DNA of 64,000 bases from Alistipes sp. (GCA_017531305.1 JAFXLG010000013.1:1-64000); one strand, 5' to 3'. Shown: positions 1 through 8,577, counted from the first letter of the stretch. Program-made: numbers and translations. Notes: generated from the sequence alone by a model not told the origin.

Positions 1-622
1 CGATGATACCCTTAGCCTCGCCATCCTCGATTACGATATCCAACATCTCATGACGTGGGTAGCTCTTAACAGAACCTGCTGCGATCTCCTTGTTCAATGC
101 TGCGTATGCACCGAGCAAAAGCTGCTGACCGGTCTGACCACGAGCATAGAAAGTACGAGATACCTGAGCACCACCGAACGAACGGTTAGCCAAAAGACCG
201 CCGTACTCACGAGCGAAAGGTACACCCTGAGCTACGCACTGGTCGATGATGAGATTTGAAACCTCAGCCAAACGATATACGTTAGCCTCACGTGCGCGGT
301 AGTCACCACCCTTGATTGTATCGTAGAAAAGACGATATACTGAGTCGTTATCGTTCTGGTAGTTCTTAGCTGCATTGATACCACCCTGAGCTGCGATAGA
401 GTGCGCACGGCGTGGTGAATCCTGAATGCAGAATACCTTTACATTGTAACCCATCTCACCAAGTGAAGCAGCTGCAGATGCACCACCAAGACCCGTACCA
501 ACGATGATGATGTCGAGCTTACGCTTGTTAGCTGGGCTTACGACCTTAATTGCTGCTTTATGATTGCTCCACTTTTGAGACAACTCACCAGCAGGAACTT
601 TAGAATCTAACTTTAATGCCAT
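1..622 (-). CDS. frdA: Fumarate reductase/succinate dehydrogenase flavoprotein subunit (N-terminal part, cut by window edge)
   Basis: The reading frame is open at the left edge; the start is the ATG at 622. The visible 207 residues carry a Rossmann FAD motif ([15 protein letters not shown], about residues 42-56), then [15 protein letters not shown], where His74 matches the histidine that binds FAD covalently in SdhA/FrdA. This subunit interconverts succinate and fumarate on the cytoplasmic side of the membrane complex. It follows the cytochrome b gene by 34 bases on the same strand, so the order is frdC-frdA, with frdB expected beyond the edge. Residue spacing fits the long SdhA type found with a single cytochrome b subunit. 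Sequence does not decide whether the enzyme works mainly as fumarate reductase; that role is inferred for an anaerobic Bacteroidales. Confidence 0.95.
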   Translation of the reverse strand, partial: MALKLDSKVPAGELSQKWSNHKAAIKVVSPANKRKLDIIIVGTGLGGASAAASLGEMGYNVKVFCIQDSPRRAHSIAAQGGINAAKNYQNDNDSVYRLFYDTIKGGDYRAREANVYRLAEVSNLIIDQCVAQGVPFAREYGGLLANRSFGGAQVSRTFYARGQTGQQLLLGAYAALNKEIAAGSVKSYPRHEMLDIVIEDGEAKGII

Positions 623-656
623 ATCTGTTTATTTTTAATTGTTCAAAAGTGAATTA

Positions 657-1388
657 TTAATGAGCGTGACCTGCACAACAAGCCTCTGTGCAAGCTGCGC
701 AATCGCCACAGAAGTAGAATACAATTACTACAGCCATGAAGCCCAATACGATGAGGGTAGAAACAACCTTAGAGATGCACTTAAGGCGTGGATACCATGT
801 GTCGTTTGCCCAACCTACAGTCTGTACCATAGACCATACACCGTGATTGAGGTGGAACCAAAGAGCTACCAACCATACGATGTAAAGAACTACGTTGATA
901 GGGTTAGAGAATGTGTAGGCGATGATGGCAGCACCATCGGTAGCGTGTACCAACTGATCGCCGATCATTGTAGCCTCAGCACCCATCAACTCTACAAGCA
1001 TCATCTTTGACCAGAAGTGAACGAGGTGAAGGCAAAGACCCAAAATTACGATTACACCCAAAACGAGCATATTCTTTGAAGCCCACTCAACACCTGGCTC
1101 GTTTACAGTCACAGCGTAACGCTGCGCACCGCGTGCCTTGTAGTTGTTGATTGTAAGAATGAACGCATAAACGAAGTGCAACACAACGAGTGCAGCCAAA
1201 CCGATTGTAGCTACTACTGCGTACCAGTTAGCACCCAAGAATGCGCAGATCATGTTGTAACCCGCTGGGCTAATCAAAGCCACAAGGTTCATTGACATGT
1301 GGAAAAGAAGGAAGAGTACGAGGCAACAACCTGTTACACTCATCACTAACTTCTTACCGAGAGATGAATTGCATAAAAAACAGCTCAT
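657..1388 (-). CDS. frdC: Fumarate reductase/succinate dehydrogenase cytochrome b subunit
   Basis: This 243-residue integral membrane protein has about five hydrophobic segments (roughly residues 15-35, 58-80, 103-125, 155-178 and 208-228) and several membrane histidines that could bind heme b (for example in HFVYAF, HLVHFW and HLNHG). It belongs to the single-subunit cytochrome b558 type that anchors FrdAB and exchanges electrons with menaquinone. It is the first gene of the operon, with a strong promoter just upstream at 1448-1477. The C-terminus is cysteine-rich (CGDCAACTEACCAGHAH), which is not part of the transmembrane core and may be disordered or bind metal; that point is speculative. 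Confidence 0.93.
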   Translation of the reverse strand: MSCFLCNSSLGKKLVMSVTGCCLVLFLLFHMSMNLVALISPAGYNMICAFLGANWYAVVATIGLAALVVLHFVYAFILTINNYKARGAQRYAVTVNEPGVEWASKNMLVLGVIVILGLCLHLVHFWSKMMLVELMGAEATMIGDQLVHATDGAAIIAYTFSNPINVVLYIVWLVALWFHLNHGVWSMVQTVGWANDTWYPRLKCISKVVSTLIVLGFMAVVIVFYFCGDCAACTEACCAGHAH

Positions 1389-1447
1389 AATTTAAAGATT
1401 AAGTTTATTTTATTTATTTTTGTTTAGAAAATGCACATAATATGATG

Positions 1448-1477
1448 CAAAGATAATAATTGTTTGCAGAATAACAA
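1448..1477 (-). promoter_or_regulatory. Promoter of the frd operon
   Basis: On the minus strand the region reads TTG, 19 bases, TATCTTTG, an exact match to the Bacteroidetes TTG-N19-TAnnTTTG promoter. It lies about 60 bases upstream of the cytochrome b start. Confidence 0.75.
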
Positions 1478-1517
1478 TACCCAAAAGGGCGAATTTGTTA
1501 CCAAAATATACATTTAA

Positions 1518-2090
1518 ATGACTCTGATGCATAAAAAAGAGCTAAGAAGCAAGATACGATGCAAAACTTCTGCCATGAGTGAGTCTCAAAAGGAAGAAGA
1601 GGCTCAGGTGGTGGTGAATCTTTTGCAGCGATATATTTGGGCACAGCAGGTGAAGGTGCTGGCGATGTTTTATCCCTTGAATGACGAAATAGATATACTC
1701 CCGTTGGCATATTCGGCTCTCGATGCTGGTTGCCGAGTTGTGATGCCTCGCATGGAGTCGGGCGAGGAATCGCGGATGGAGTTCTATGACTTTTTGCCAC
1801 ATCTGATGGCTCAAGGTAGTTTGGGAGTTATGGAGCCTGTGCAGGGTGAAAGGGTCGAGGCGAGCCAGATAGATTTAATGATAGTGCCTGGTGTTGCCTT
1901 TACCCCAAAAGGTGAGCGTATGGGGCGTGGCAAGGGATATTATGACAGATATCTGAGCCGCCAAGGCTTTCGCGCCCATACCGTAGGAGTATGTTTTGCC
2001 CACCAAGTTGTCGATCGTCTGCCCGTGGAGGAGCATGACAAGAGGGTGGATCGACTCTTTTGGGCAGCAATGGAGGAGTTTGAAGAGTAA
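1518..2090 (+). CDS. fthC: 5-formyltetrahydrofolate cyclo-ligase
   Basis: This cytosolic 190-residue enzyme converts 5-formyl-THF and ATP to 5,10-methenyl-THF, returning a storage or inhibitory folate to the active pool. The family signature GRGKGYYDRYL is present near residue 137, preceded by the conserved segment MIVPGVAFTPKGERMGRGKG. The N-terminal basic helix (KKELRSKIRCKTSAMS) is where family members bind phosphate. Length is normal. The stop is 11 bases before uvrC, so the two are probably cotranscribed. The in-frame ATG at 1527 is an alternative start. Confidence 0.93.
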   Translation: MTLMHKKELRSKIRCKTSAMSESQKEEEAQVVVNLLQRYIWAQQVKVLAMFYPLNDEIDILPLAYSALDAGCRVVMPRMESGEESRMEFYDFLPHLMAQGSLGVMEPVQGERVEASQIDLMIVPGVAFTPKGERMGRGKGYYDRYLSRQGFRAHTVGVCFAHQVVDRLPVEEHDKRVDRLFWAAMEEFEE

Positions 2091-2101
2091 AACTCGGAAG
2101 A

Positions 2102-3925
2102 ATGAGCAGTCGTGAAGAACATATCAAAGAGCAGGTGGCGGCTTTACCGTTGAGCCCGGGCGTGTATCAGTTTCTGGATCGTCAGGGCAAGATCATATAT
2201 GTGGGTAAGGCTAAGTCGTTACGCAAGCGTGTGAGTTCCTACTTTGTCAAAAACAAGGATCATTCGGCAAAGGTGCAGGTGCTGGTGCGTCAGGTGGTCG
2301 AGATACGTCATATAGTGGTGCAGAGCGAGCAGGATGCATTGTTGCTGGAGAATTCGCTCATCAAAAGTCTGCAACCGCGATACAATATATTACTTAAGGA
2401 CGACAAGACATATCCGTGGATTGTCATCAATAAAGAGCCTTTCCCGCGTGTGGAATCCACCCGACAGTTGCGTCATGATGGCTCGCAATACTTCGGACCC
2501 TACGGCTCAATCTCGATGCAACGCTCCATTCTGGAATTTATACGTGAGGTTATTCCTCTGAGAACCTGCAAACTGAATCTTACGCCTCAAGCCATTGCTC
2601 GAGGACGTTATGGCGTCTGTCTGCAATACCATCTGGGTAATTGTAAGGCTCCATGTGTTGGTGCGCAGAGTGAGGCGGAGTATTCGGAGCTGATTGATAT
2701 GGTGAAAGATATCCTGAAGGGTAATCTGCGCCCTGTGCGTAACTATCTGGAGCAAGGGATGCGTGTGGCTGCCGAGGAGCTGAAGTTTGAGTTGGCACAG
2801 GCGTATAAACAACGTATCAATGCATTGGATAATTATCAGAGCCGTTCGGTGATTGTCAGCGCAAAAATTGTCGATTGCGACATCTTCTCTCTGCTTGTTG
2901 ACGATGATGAGGCGTATTGTAACTTTATTCGCCTTAGACATGGCTCTATCGTGGCTTTGCATACAGTAAAGTTGTCGGTTGGAGTGGAGAGTGAGCAGGA
3001 AGATATGCTCTCGCTTGCCATACAATATATCGTTGAGAATTTCTCCAAGGAGCTTTCGCGCGAGGTGATTGTGCCGTTCCTGCCCTCGGCTGCGATACTC
3101 TTCGATGGGGTAAATTTCACTATCCCCAAGCGAGGGGAAAAGGCAGACCTATTGGAATTCTCGCTCAAGAGTGCCCGTATCTATCGTGCCGAGCAGATGA
3201 AGAATTTGGAGATAAAGAATCCAGAACGCCATACCGAGCGTCTGATGAATGCCATGCAAAAGGAGTTGCATTTGGAGCGTCAACCGCGATATATAGAGTG
3301 TTTCGATAACTCCAACCTGCAAGGTACAAATCCTGTGGCAGCCTGTGTGGTATTTCGTGACGGCAAACCTTCGCGCAAGGAGTATCGCCATTTCAACGTC
3401 AAGAGTGTCGAAGGTCCCGATGACTTCGCCTCGATGCGCGAGATCATCTATCGCCGCTACTCCCGATTGTTGGAGGAGCAGGCTCAGCTGCCTGACCTGA
3501 TAATTGTCGATGGAGGTAAGGGACAGCTATCGAGCGCATATGAGATACTATGTGGATTGGGTTTGGAGGGCAAGATCCCGATTGTGGGTTTGGCTGAGAA
3601 GCGAGAGGAGATATTCTTCCCGCATGACCCTATGCCATATTATTTGAGCCGTACAGGTGAGCCGTTGAAGGTGGTATGCCATATCAGAGATGAGGCTCAC
3701 CGCTTTGGAATCACGTTCCATCGCCAGAAACGTAGCAAAGCCTTTATCAATAGCGAGCTTGAACGCATCGAAGGCATAGGTCCCAAGAGCCTGAACCTGC
3801 TGCTGCGTAAATTCCGAAGCGTAAGCAAGGTGCGTGAGGCGAGTGAGGAGGAGCTTGCTCAGGTGGTAGGCGCAGCTAAGGCTCGCAAGATAATAGAATA
3901 TTTTAACCCTAAAACTCAGATATGA
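2102..3925 (+). CDS. uvrC: Excinuclease ABC subunit C
   Basis: UvrC makes both incisions in nucleotide excision repair after UvrAB has marked damage. The 607-residue protein has the expected order: an N-terminal GIY-YIG nuclease (PGVYQFLDRQGKIIYVGKAKSL, about residues 18-39), the cysteine cluster YGVCLQYHLGNCKAPC near 170-185, a UVR region, the RNase H-like C-terminal nuclease (ECFDNSNLQGTNPVAACVVF near 400 and LIIVDGGKGQL near 475) and a terminal helix-hairpin-helix (ERIEGIGPKSLNLLLRKF). It lies 11 bases after fthC, and its stop codon overlaps the next ATG (ATGA). Confidence 0.97.
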   Translation: MSSREEHIKEQVAALPLSPGVYQFLDRQGKIIYVGKAKSLRKRVSSYFVKNKDHSAKVQVLVRQVVEIRHIVVQSEQDALLLENSLIKSLQPRYNILLKDDKTYPWIVINKEPFPRVESTRQLRHDGSQYFGPYGSISMQRSILEFIREVIPLRTCKLNLTPQAIARGRYGVCLQYHLGNCKAPCVGAQSEAEYSELIDMVKDILKGNLRPVRNYLEQGMRVAAEELKFELAQAYKQRINALDNYQSRSVIVSAKIVDCDIFSLLVDDDEAYCNFIRLRHGSIVALHTVKLSVGVESEQEDMLSLAIQYIVENFSKELSREVIVPFLPSAAILFDGVNFTIPKRGEKADLLEFSLKSARIYRAEQMKNLEIKNPERHTERLMNAMQKELHLERQPRYIECFDNSNLQGTNPVAACVVFRDGKPSRKEYRHFNVKSVEGPDDFASMREIIYRRYSRLLEEQAQLPDLIIVDGGKGQLSSAYEILCGLGLEGKIPIVGLAEKREEIFFPHDPMPYYLSRTGEPLKVVCHIRDEAHRFGITFHRQKRSKAFINSELERIEGIGPKSLNLLLRKFRSVSKVREASEEELAQVVGAAKARKIIEYFNPKTQI

Positions 3926-5163
3926 TGAAGTTTTTGATTTTAGCCATTTCGCTTATGTTTTCACTCTCTGTTTCTGCTCAGGGGATGAAGAGTATTCAGG
4001 AGTTTGGTGTTAATCCTAAAAATTCGGCTGAAATAAATGCCCTCAATCTGCAACGTGCCATAGATTGGGCTGCGGAACGTGGCGCGGCGTTGTATGTCGA
4101 GCCTGTGAGTGGCGGATATCGTGTAAAGTCGGGAATCGTTCTCCGACAAAATGTTTCGCTCATTGGGGCGCATGGTCCTACAGGACGCGGCACGAAAGAT
4201 CCTAATTCGAAAGCTCCCATAGGCTCGTTGTTCGTAATTACCGATAACGATGCCCCGTTTCTTACGGTAGAGTCATCGACTCAGGTCAGAGGAATCCAAT
4301 TCTGGTATCCCGAACAGACCAACACCGATGCCGATAAAATCATAGCATATCCTCCGACTATTCGGATGAGCCATGAGAAGACGGTGCAGGGCGTGACGCT
4401 CTCTTCGCTTACATTCTATGGCGAATATATGGCGATGGATTTCAGAGGGCGGGCAGATAATATCTGCGAACAGATACTGTGTGAGCATTGTTATGGCTAT
4501 CCGTTAAGTGGCGAGTTTATCAGCATAGATTATTGCTACGACATACCTCGTATCCTGCATTGTCATGTCAATCCTGCCAATATGCGATTGTTCGGACGTA
4601 CTTTCTCGCGTCAGGTGGTGGATCGAGTAGCATCTATGGGTACGTTTGCATATACGATAAACCATACAGATAACGCCCAGCTGATGGATGTGTTTACTTT
4701 TGGCACCTATGGCGGTATATTGCTCGGCGAACATACCTATGGTCAGCTGACAAATTTTAATCTGGATTGTGTGGCGGTCGGAATTTTGAAGATTGGCGGA
4801 GGTGAGTTCAATCGTAATTGGCAGATCGCGCAAGGCTCAATAATCGCCAATCTCAAAGGCGAGAATGATGAGATTCATCCTATAATCATTCGTGGTCAGG
4901 GACATACTGCTATCTCTAATGTTGAGGCTTTTTCGGGTGGGAATGGTGCAGTGACAGCGGTAGGGCACTCTCACGATTTTTTGCTTGTTGAGGGTGATAA
5001 AAATGTGACCATCACGCTCTATGGTTGCCGTATGCGCAATTATGTGTGGGATGAGCCGCTGACGATCCGTAACCCTCAAGCCCGAGTGCAGGCTGTGGCA
5101 TGTGTAGATAAGAATCAAGAACTATATAATATCGTTGTAACACCTAATAACAATCTAAAATAA
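3922..5163 (+). CDS. Secreted pectate-lyase-superfamily (right-handed beta-helix) protein, function unknown
   Basis: The first 19 residues form a Sec signal peptide ending SVSAQG. The mature part opens with SIQEFGVNP and a segment like the start of pectate-lyase-3/GH28-type beta-helix proteins (ALNLQRAIDWAAERGAALYV), followed by VLRQNVSLIGAHG; the rest reads as short beta strands. I see no clear catalytic triad, so the enzyme class is open: polysaccharide lyase, glycoside hydrolase or a non-catalytic binding helix. Its ATG overlaps the uvrC stop, and its own stop overlaps the ATG of the GH43 gene, so translation is probably coupled. With GH43 it forms a small polysaccharide-processing pair. 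Confidence 0.65.
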   Translation: MMKFLILAISLMFSLSVSAQGMKSIQEFGVNPKNSAEINALNLQRAIDWAAERGAALYVEPVSGGYRVKSGIVLRQNVSLIGAHGPTGRGTKDPNSKAPIGSLFVITDNDAPFLTVESSTQVRGIQFWYPEQTNTDADKIIAYPPTIRMSHEKTVQGVTLSSLTFYGEYMAMDFRGRADNICEQILCEHCYGYPLSGEFISIDYCYDIPRILHCHVNPANMRLFGRTFSRQVVDRVASMGTFAYTINHTDNAQLMDVFTFGTYGGILLGEHTYGQLTNFNLDCVAVGILKIGGGEFNRNWQIAQGSIIANLKGENDEIHPIIIRGQGHTAISNVEAFSGGNGAVTAVGHSHDFLLVEGDKNVTITLYGCRMRNYVWDEPLTIRNPQARVQAVACVDKNQELYNIVVTPNNNLK

Positions 5164-6164
5164 TGAGAAAAACTATTTTATCACTGCTCGCGCTACTCTG
5201 CTTTAGTGGAGTCGAGGCTCAGAGTCAGACTCAAAGCCGAAAAATTCAGGATATCAATATCCGCGATCCGTTTATCCTGCCCGTTGAGAAGGAGGGCGTT
5301 TATTATATGTACGCTTCGTCTTCTACTCAGCACGAAGGTAAGTATTATGGCGGTATGGTGGCATATAAGAGTCGCGATCTGGAGAATTGGGAAGGTCCTG
5401 TCAGAATATTCGATGTGGCGCACGATAATTGGATTACGGGTGGCGTGTGGGCTCCCGAAGTGCATAAATATAAGGGCAAGTATTATCTTTTTGCTACCAT
5501 GAATACCGATATTACATGGAAGGGTGGCACTTGTAACGGTGCGAAATATACTTTGCGAGGTACTCAGATCTTTTGGTCGAAGAGTCCCGAAGGACCATTT
5601 GTGGCATTTGAGGATAAGATGCCCGCAACACCTATCGACCATATGTGTCTGGATGGAACATTGTGGGTTGAGGACTCTCGCCCTTATATGATCTATTGCC
5701 ATGAGTGGGTGGAGTTGTTGGATGGCGAGATGAAGCTGGTTGAACTTAAGAAGGATCTCTCGGCTACCGTGGGCGAGCACGTTAGATTGTTCTCGGCTTC
5801 GGCAGCACCATGGGGTACAGGCTCTAACATAGAGCAGAAAAATTTTGTGACCGATGGTTGTTTCCTATATCGTACCAAGACAGGCAAGTTGTTGATGATA
5901 TGGTCGAGCTTCGGAAAGGATGGCTATGCTGTAGGTATTGCCGAATCTATAACGGGAAAGGTTATCGGTCCATGGCGACAGCAGACAAAACCTTTGTATG
6001 AGAAGCATGGTGGTCACGGTATGATCTTCCGCGATTTTGAGGGTCGTTTGTGTCTGGTTTTGCATGCTCCAAACTCGCCAAGCGGCAAGGAACGAGCGCA
6101 TATCTTTGAGATAGAGGATCTGGGCGAGACTCTTCGCCTGAAAGGTGAGATAACAAAGTATTAA
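5163..6164 (+). CDS. Secreted glycoside hydrolase family 43-like protein
   Basis: A signal peptide (MRKTILSLLALLCFSGVEAQ) precedes a five-bladed beta-propeller of normal GH43 size (333 residues). The three expected acidic positions can be seen: Asp in NIRDPFIL (general base), Asp/Glu around HDNWITGGVWAPEVH (pKa modulator region) and Glu in DGTLWVEDSRPYMIYCHEW (general acid region). GH43 enzymes usually remove arabinose, xylose or galactose residues from plant polysaccharides; the substrate cannot be told here. It starts inside the stop of the preceding gene (TAATG) and ends at a strong terminator. Confidence 0.85.
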   Translation: MRKTILSLLALLCFSGVEAQSQTQSRKIQDINIRDPFILPVEKEGVYYMYASSSTQHEGKYYGGMVAYKSRDLENWEGPVRIFDVAHDNWITGGVWAPEVHKYKGKYYLFATMNTDITWKGGTCNGAKYTLRGTQIFWSKSPEGPFVAFEDKMPATPIDHMCLDGTLWVEDSRPYMIYCHEWVELLDGEMKLVELKKDLSATVGEHVRLFSASAAPWGTGSNIEQKNFVTDGCFLYRTKTGKLLMIWSSFGKDGYAVGIAESITGKVIGPWRQQTKPLYEKHGGHGMIFRDFEGRLCLVLHAPNSPSGKERAHIFEIEDLGETLRLKGEITKY

Positions 6165-6168
6165 AATA

Positions 6169-6199
6169 GTGAAAAGCAGGTGCTGAGCCTGCTTTTCAC
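6169..6199. terminator. Bidirectional terminator between GH43 and the adenine methylase
   Basis: There is a perfect 12-bp inverted repeat (GTGAAAAGCAGG / CCTGCTTTTCAC) with a 7-base loop. Its right arm overlaps the stop codon of the convergent methylase gene, so both transcripts may end here. Confidence 0.8.
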
Positions 6200-7293
6200 T
6201 TCTCTATCAGGAATAGATACTCCTTGTATTTGCCATCATCATTTAACCACTCGTTTGTCCATGTCATGTTTCCCATTACGTTTCGTTTGTAGTCAATCTC
6301 TACGGTGCGCAACAACTTTCCGTGCGAGTGGATTATCTCGTTGAGCTCAGCCTTGGTAGCACGCCCACCAGAGCTATATGAGAGCATGATGTAGTGAGCA
6401 TTAGCCTCGGCGATAAGCCTATCGATAGCCTTCATCGCTATGAAAGAGCCCTCCTCGTTGCGTCTGAACTCTTCGAATACCGAGGCAGAGACCGTATCTT
6501 TACTATCCTCACGGCGATTGGCTCGCCCGAAGAGTTGCGGTTTGTCGTTGAGAATAACACTCTTCCAAATATGATAATACGAGGCGTAGCGCACTCTGCT
6601 TGGTGGCATCTTCTCGTTGTTGGAGCCGTAGGGCGGATCGAGATATACCAGATCGTGATAATCCTTCACAGCATCGAATATATCCCGCTTCGAGACTTGG
6701 CACTTTTGGCATGGGCGAATGCGGTGGGGGAGCGTGAGCTGCATGGTATTGTATGAGCGTGGCGACCATTTCGAAAGATATGCCACATAATGCCCCAAGG
6801 TATTATCTACCGAGTCTAAGGCAAGTATCAGACTTGTAAGCAGTACACATTTATCCTCCCAATCGAGTTTAAACTCATCTATCTTCTCGCGTATGGCGTC
6901 TAACTTCATGGTGTTGTGACGCTGAAAGGGGCGTTTTGCGTTCTTCTCATCACCGCCGTAATGCTCCGTAAACCAGCCATGCTTACCCTTGAGCGAGTTC
7001 AGAAGATCTAAATATGGTTGATAGAAGCTGTCTTCCTTTTGCGACAGAAGGTAACAAGTAGCGAAGACCTCCGACCACTCTGAGATATCGTTTGCCGTAG
7101 TCAACTTGCCTCGTTGGGCAAAAGCCTGCGCCACGCGTGTGGTACCTGAGAATCCATCCAAGACACTCTCGAAGCTCAGATTATCGGCTATGTCAAGTAT
7201 ATGAGGGATAATCTTGAGTTTCGATCCCGCATATTTTATGCCTTCGGTTTTGGGAATAGGAAGATTGACATTCCCAAATAAATCTTTTTGCAT
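6196..7293 (-). CDS. D12-class DNA adenine N6-methyltransferase
   Basis: The protein has the D12/Dam-family motifs: KYAGSKLKIIPHI near the start (AdoMet-binding motif X), DGFSGTTRVAQAF (motif I) and YLDPPYGSN (catalytic DPPY, motif IV). At about 365 residues it is longer than Dam and similar to Type II methylases. The ATG at 7293 overlaps the stop of the upstream gene as TAATG; a GTG two codons earlier also exists. Together with the upstream gene it forms a likely Type II restriction-modification pair. Its base composition is close to that of its neighbours, unlike its partner. The recognition sequence cannot be predicted. Confidence 0.9.
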   Translation of the reverse strand: MQKDLFGNVNLPIPKTEGIKYAGSKLKIIPHILDIADNLSFESVLDGFSGTTRVAQAFAQRGKLTTANDISEWSEVFATCYLLSQKEDSFYQPYLDLLNSLKGKHGWFTEHYGGDEKNAKRPFQRHNTMKLDAIREKIDEFKLDWEDKCVLLTSLILALDSVDNTLGHYVAYLSKWSPRSYNTMQLTLPHRIRPCQKCQVSKRDIFDAVKDYHDLVYLDPPYGSNNEKMPPSRVRYASYYHIWKSVILNDKPQLFGRANRREDSKDTVSASVFEEFRRNEEGSFIAMKAIDRLIAEANAHYIMLSYSSGGRATKAELNEIIHSHGKLLRTVEIDYKRNVMGNMTWTNEWLNDDGKYKEYLFLIEK

Positions 7294-8156
7294 TACCACA
7301 GTTTTTTGATAGAGTCAATTTCTCGTAGTAAATTATCGTTTACAGTTTTATGTATGTCTTCTGTTGTATTTAATGCCAATCTAAATAATTGTACCAGAGT
7401 TTCGTTTGGAGTGTATTTGATCCATTTGCCAGTTAGGCTATTAAAGTATTGTGATGCATTTCTTGTGTGCGTCCACAGTCCTCTTTGTAAGGCATTAGCT
7501 TCAGCATCTCCATATCGAACTTCACATATATATTCTCCATCTTTATTTAGAAATATATATATTGGATGTTTTCGACTTTTGTAAGGAACAATTGATTTAA
7601 GTTTTTTATCGTATTGGTGTCCTTTATCTACATATATGATTTCACAAGTATCGTTCTTCATACGTTCGAAATTGAAGATCATGATATTACATTCATTTTG
7701 ATCCTCTCTGTATATTAGCGGCATTATATTAACCCCATTAATAGCTTCGAAAGCGTCACTATTGAAAAAGTCTATAATATCTTGACCTACAATTTTTGTC
7801 CCAAGTTTTTGAAGATAAGGGTATAATGAAAAATTCTTATCTGTCAATAATTGAAGAGGTCCGTCACCATATGCCTTAAGTGAAACAGGAATATGTTTGT
7901 TAGTTTCTTTGTGACATATTTCGATATCCTCTTCATGTCCTTTTGTTCTAAAATTATTTTTCCCGACATGTTGACAATCATAATTGTCCATGTATTGGTT
8001 GATAAATTCGGTAATACCAATTTCAGCAAGATCACCATGAGTTTTATTTCCAATTAATCTCATAGTAAATATATTGGATAATGTCGTCTCTAATATGTCA
8101 TAATGATTTTGAACAAAAGATTTAAAATCCTCTTGGAACAATTCAAACGCAGTCAT
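7293..8156 (-). CDS. Putative Type II restriction endonuclease partner of the D12 methylase
   Basis: I do not recognise this protein by family. It is about 287 residues from ATG 8156; an in-frame TTG at 8204 would add 16 residues. It is clearly more AT-rich than the rest of the window and ends in a TAATG overlap with the adenine methylase, the arrangement of many Type II restriction-modification operons. A segment with HGDLAEIGITEFIN, then HEEDIEI and, about 10 residues later, VSLKAYGDGPLQLL resembles a PD-(D/E)xK nuclease core (acidic residues, then a strand ending in x-x-K), though the usual Glu before Lys is absent. The restriction role is inferred from position and this weak motif. No signal peptide or membrane segment is visible. 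Confidence 0.55.
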   Translation of the reverse strand: MTAFELFQEDFKSFVQNHYDILETTLSNIFTMRLIGNKTHGDLAEIGITEFINQYMDNYDCQHVGKNNFRTKGHEEDIEICHKETNKHIPVSLKAYGDGPLQLLTDKNFSLYPYLQKLGTKIVGQDIIDFFNSDAFEAINGVNIMPLIYREDQNECNIMIFNFERMKNDTCEIIYVDKGHQYDKKLKSIVPYKSRKHPIYIFLNKDGEYICEVRYGDAEANALQRGLWTHTRNASQYFNSLTGKWIKYTPNETLVQLFRLALNTTEDIHKTVNDNLLREIDSIKKLW

Positions 8157-8318
8157 GGAAGTTGGTTTAAGTTTATTGTTTTTATTTTGGAGAGGACTAA
8201 CCAAATTGTTGTCACAATTTGCATTTCTTCCTTGCGGCTTGGCATAGTTTGCAAGCCTACTCTGCCCTCGCTCGCTGCGTCAAGAAAGAACCTACGGTTC
8301 TTGCCCTCCCGACTATAT
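8157..8318. other. Non-coding spacer between the restriction-modification pair and the tRNA, possible insertion scar
   Basis: This spacer holds no convincing gene. It contains a 7-bp hairpin (AAGAACC-TAC-GGTTCTT at 8286-8302) and a GC-richer stretch (8222-8310) unlike the AT-rich gene beside it. It may be a relic of whatever brought in the restriction-modification pair; this is inference. Confidence 0.35.
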
Positions 8319-8358
8319 AAAACAAAACGAGACACCTTTCGATGTCTCGTTTTGTTTT
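8319..8358. terminator. Terminator downstream of tRNA-fMet
   Basis: There is a perfect 16-bp inverted repeat (AAAACAAAACGAGACA and its complement) around an 8-base loop, immediately 3' of the tRNA on the minus strand. Its A/T-rich outer arms make it functional in both directions. Confidence 0.85.
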
Positions 8359-8360
8359 AG

Positions 8361-8433
8361 TAGCGGGGGGAGGACTCGAACCTCCGACCTCCGGGTTATG
8401 AGCCCGACGAGCTGCCAACTGCTCTACCCCGCG
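8361..8433 (-). tRNA. Initiator tRNA-Met (anticodon CAT)
   Basis: The 73-base minus-strand cloverleaf has acceptor CGCGGGG, anticodon loop CTCATAA and T loop TTCGAGT. Two initiator hallmarks are visible: the first base pair is mismatched (C1 against U72), and the anticodon stem ends in three consecutive G-C pairs (GGG/CCC). CCA is not encoded. A matching promoter lies at 8483-8512 and a terminator follows directly. Confidence 0.93.
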
Positions 8434-8482
8434 ATGTATCTTAATATGAGCCTTAGGCTCGATATCTCATCGTTTGGTGGTG

Positions 8483-8512
8483 CAAAGATAGTGAAAAAAA
8501 TGTCGTCTGCAA
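8483..8512 (-). promoter_or_regulatory. Promoter of tRNA-fMet
   Basis: The minus strand reads TTG, 19 bases, TATCTTTG. The expected transcript start is near 8476, giving a leader of about 43 bases that includes a small hairpin (GAGCC-TTA-GGCTC, 8448-8460). Confidence 0.75.
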
Positions 8513-8577
8513 ATTTATTTTAGACTTTCTTCTACGCTCTTTGGTCAACTGCTTGATAATCAGTGGTGCAAAATTTG

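Noticed and set aside
639..1010. Open frame of 123 codons on the plus strand
   Set aside because: It lies antisense to frdC, whose membrane pattern and promoter are strong; the frame has no family features.
6196..8156. Prophage or larger genomic island at the tRNA
   Set aside because: No integrase, phage gene or flanking direct repeat was found; only the two-gene cassette looks foreign.
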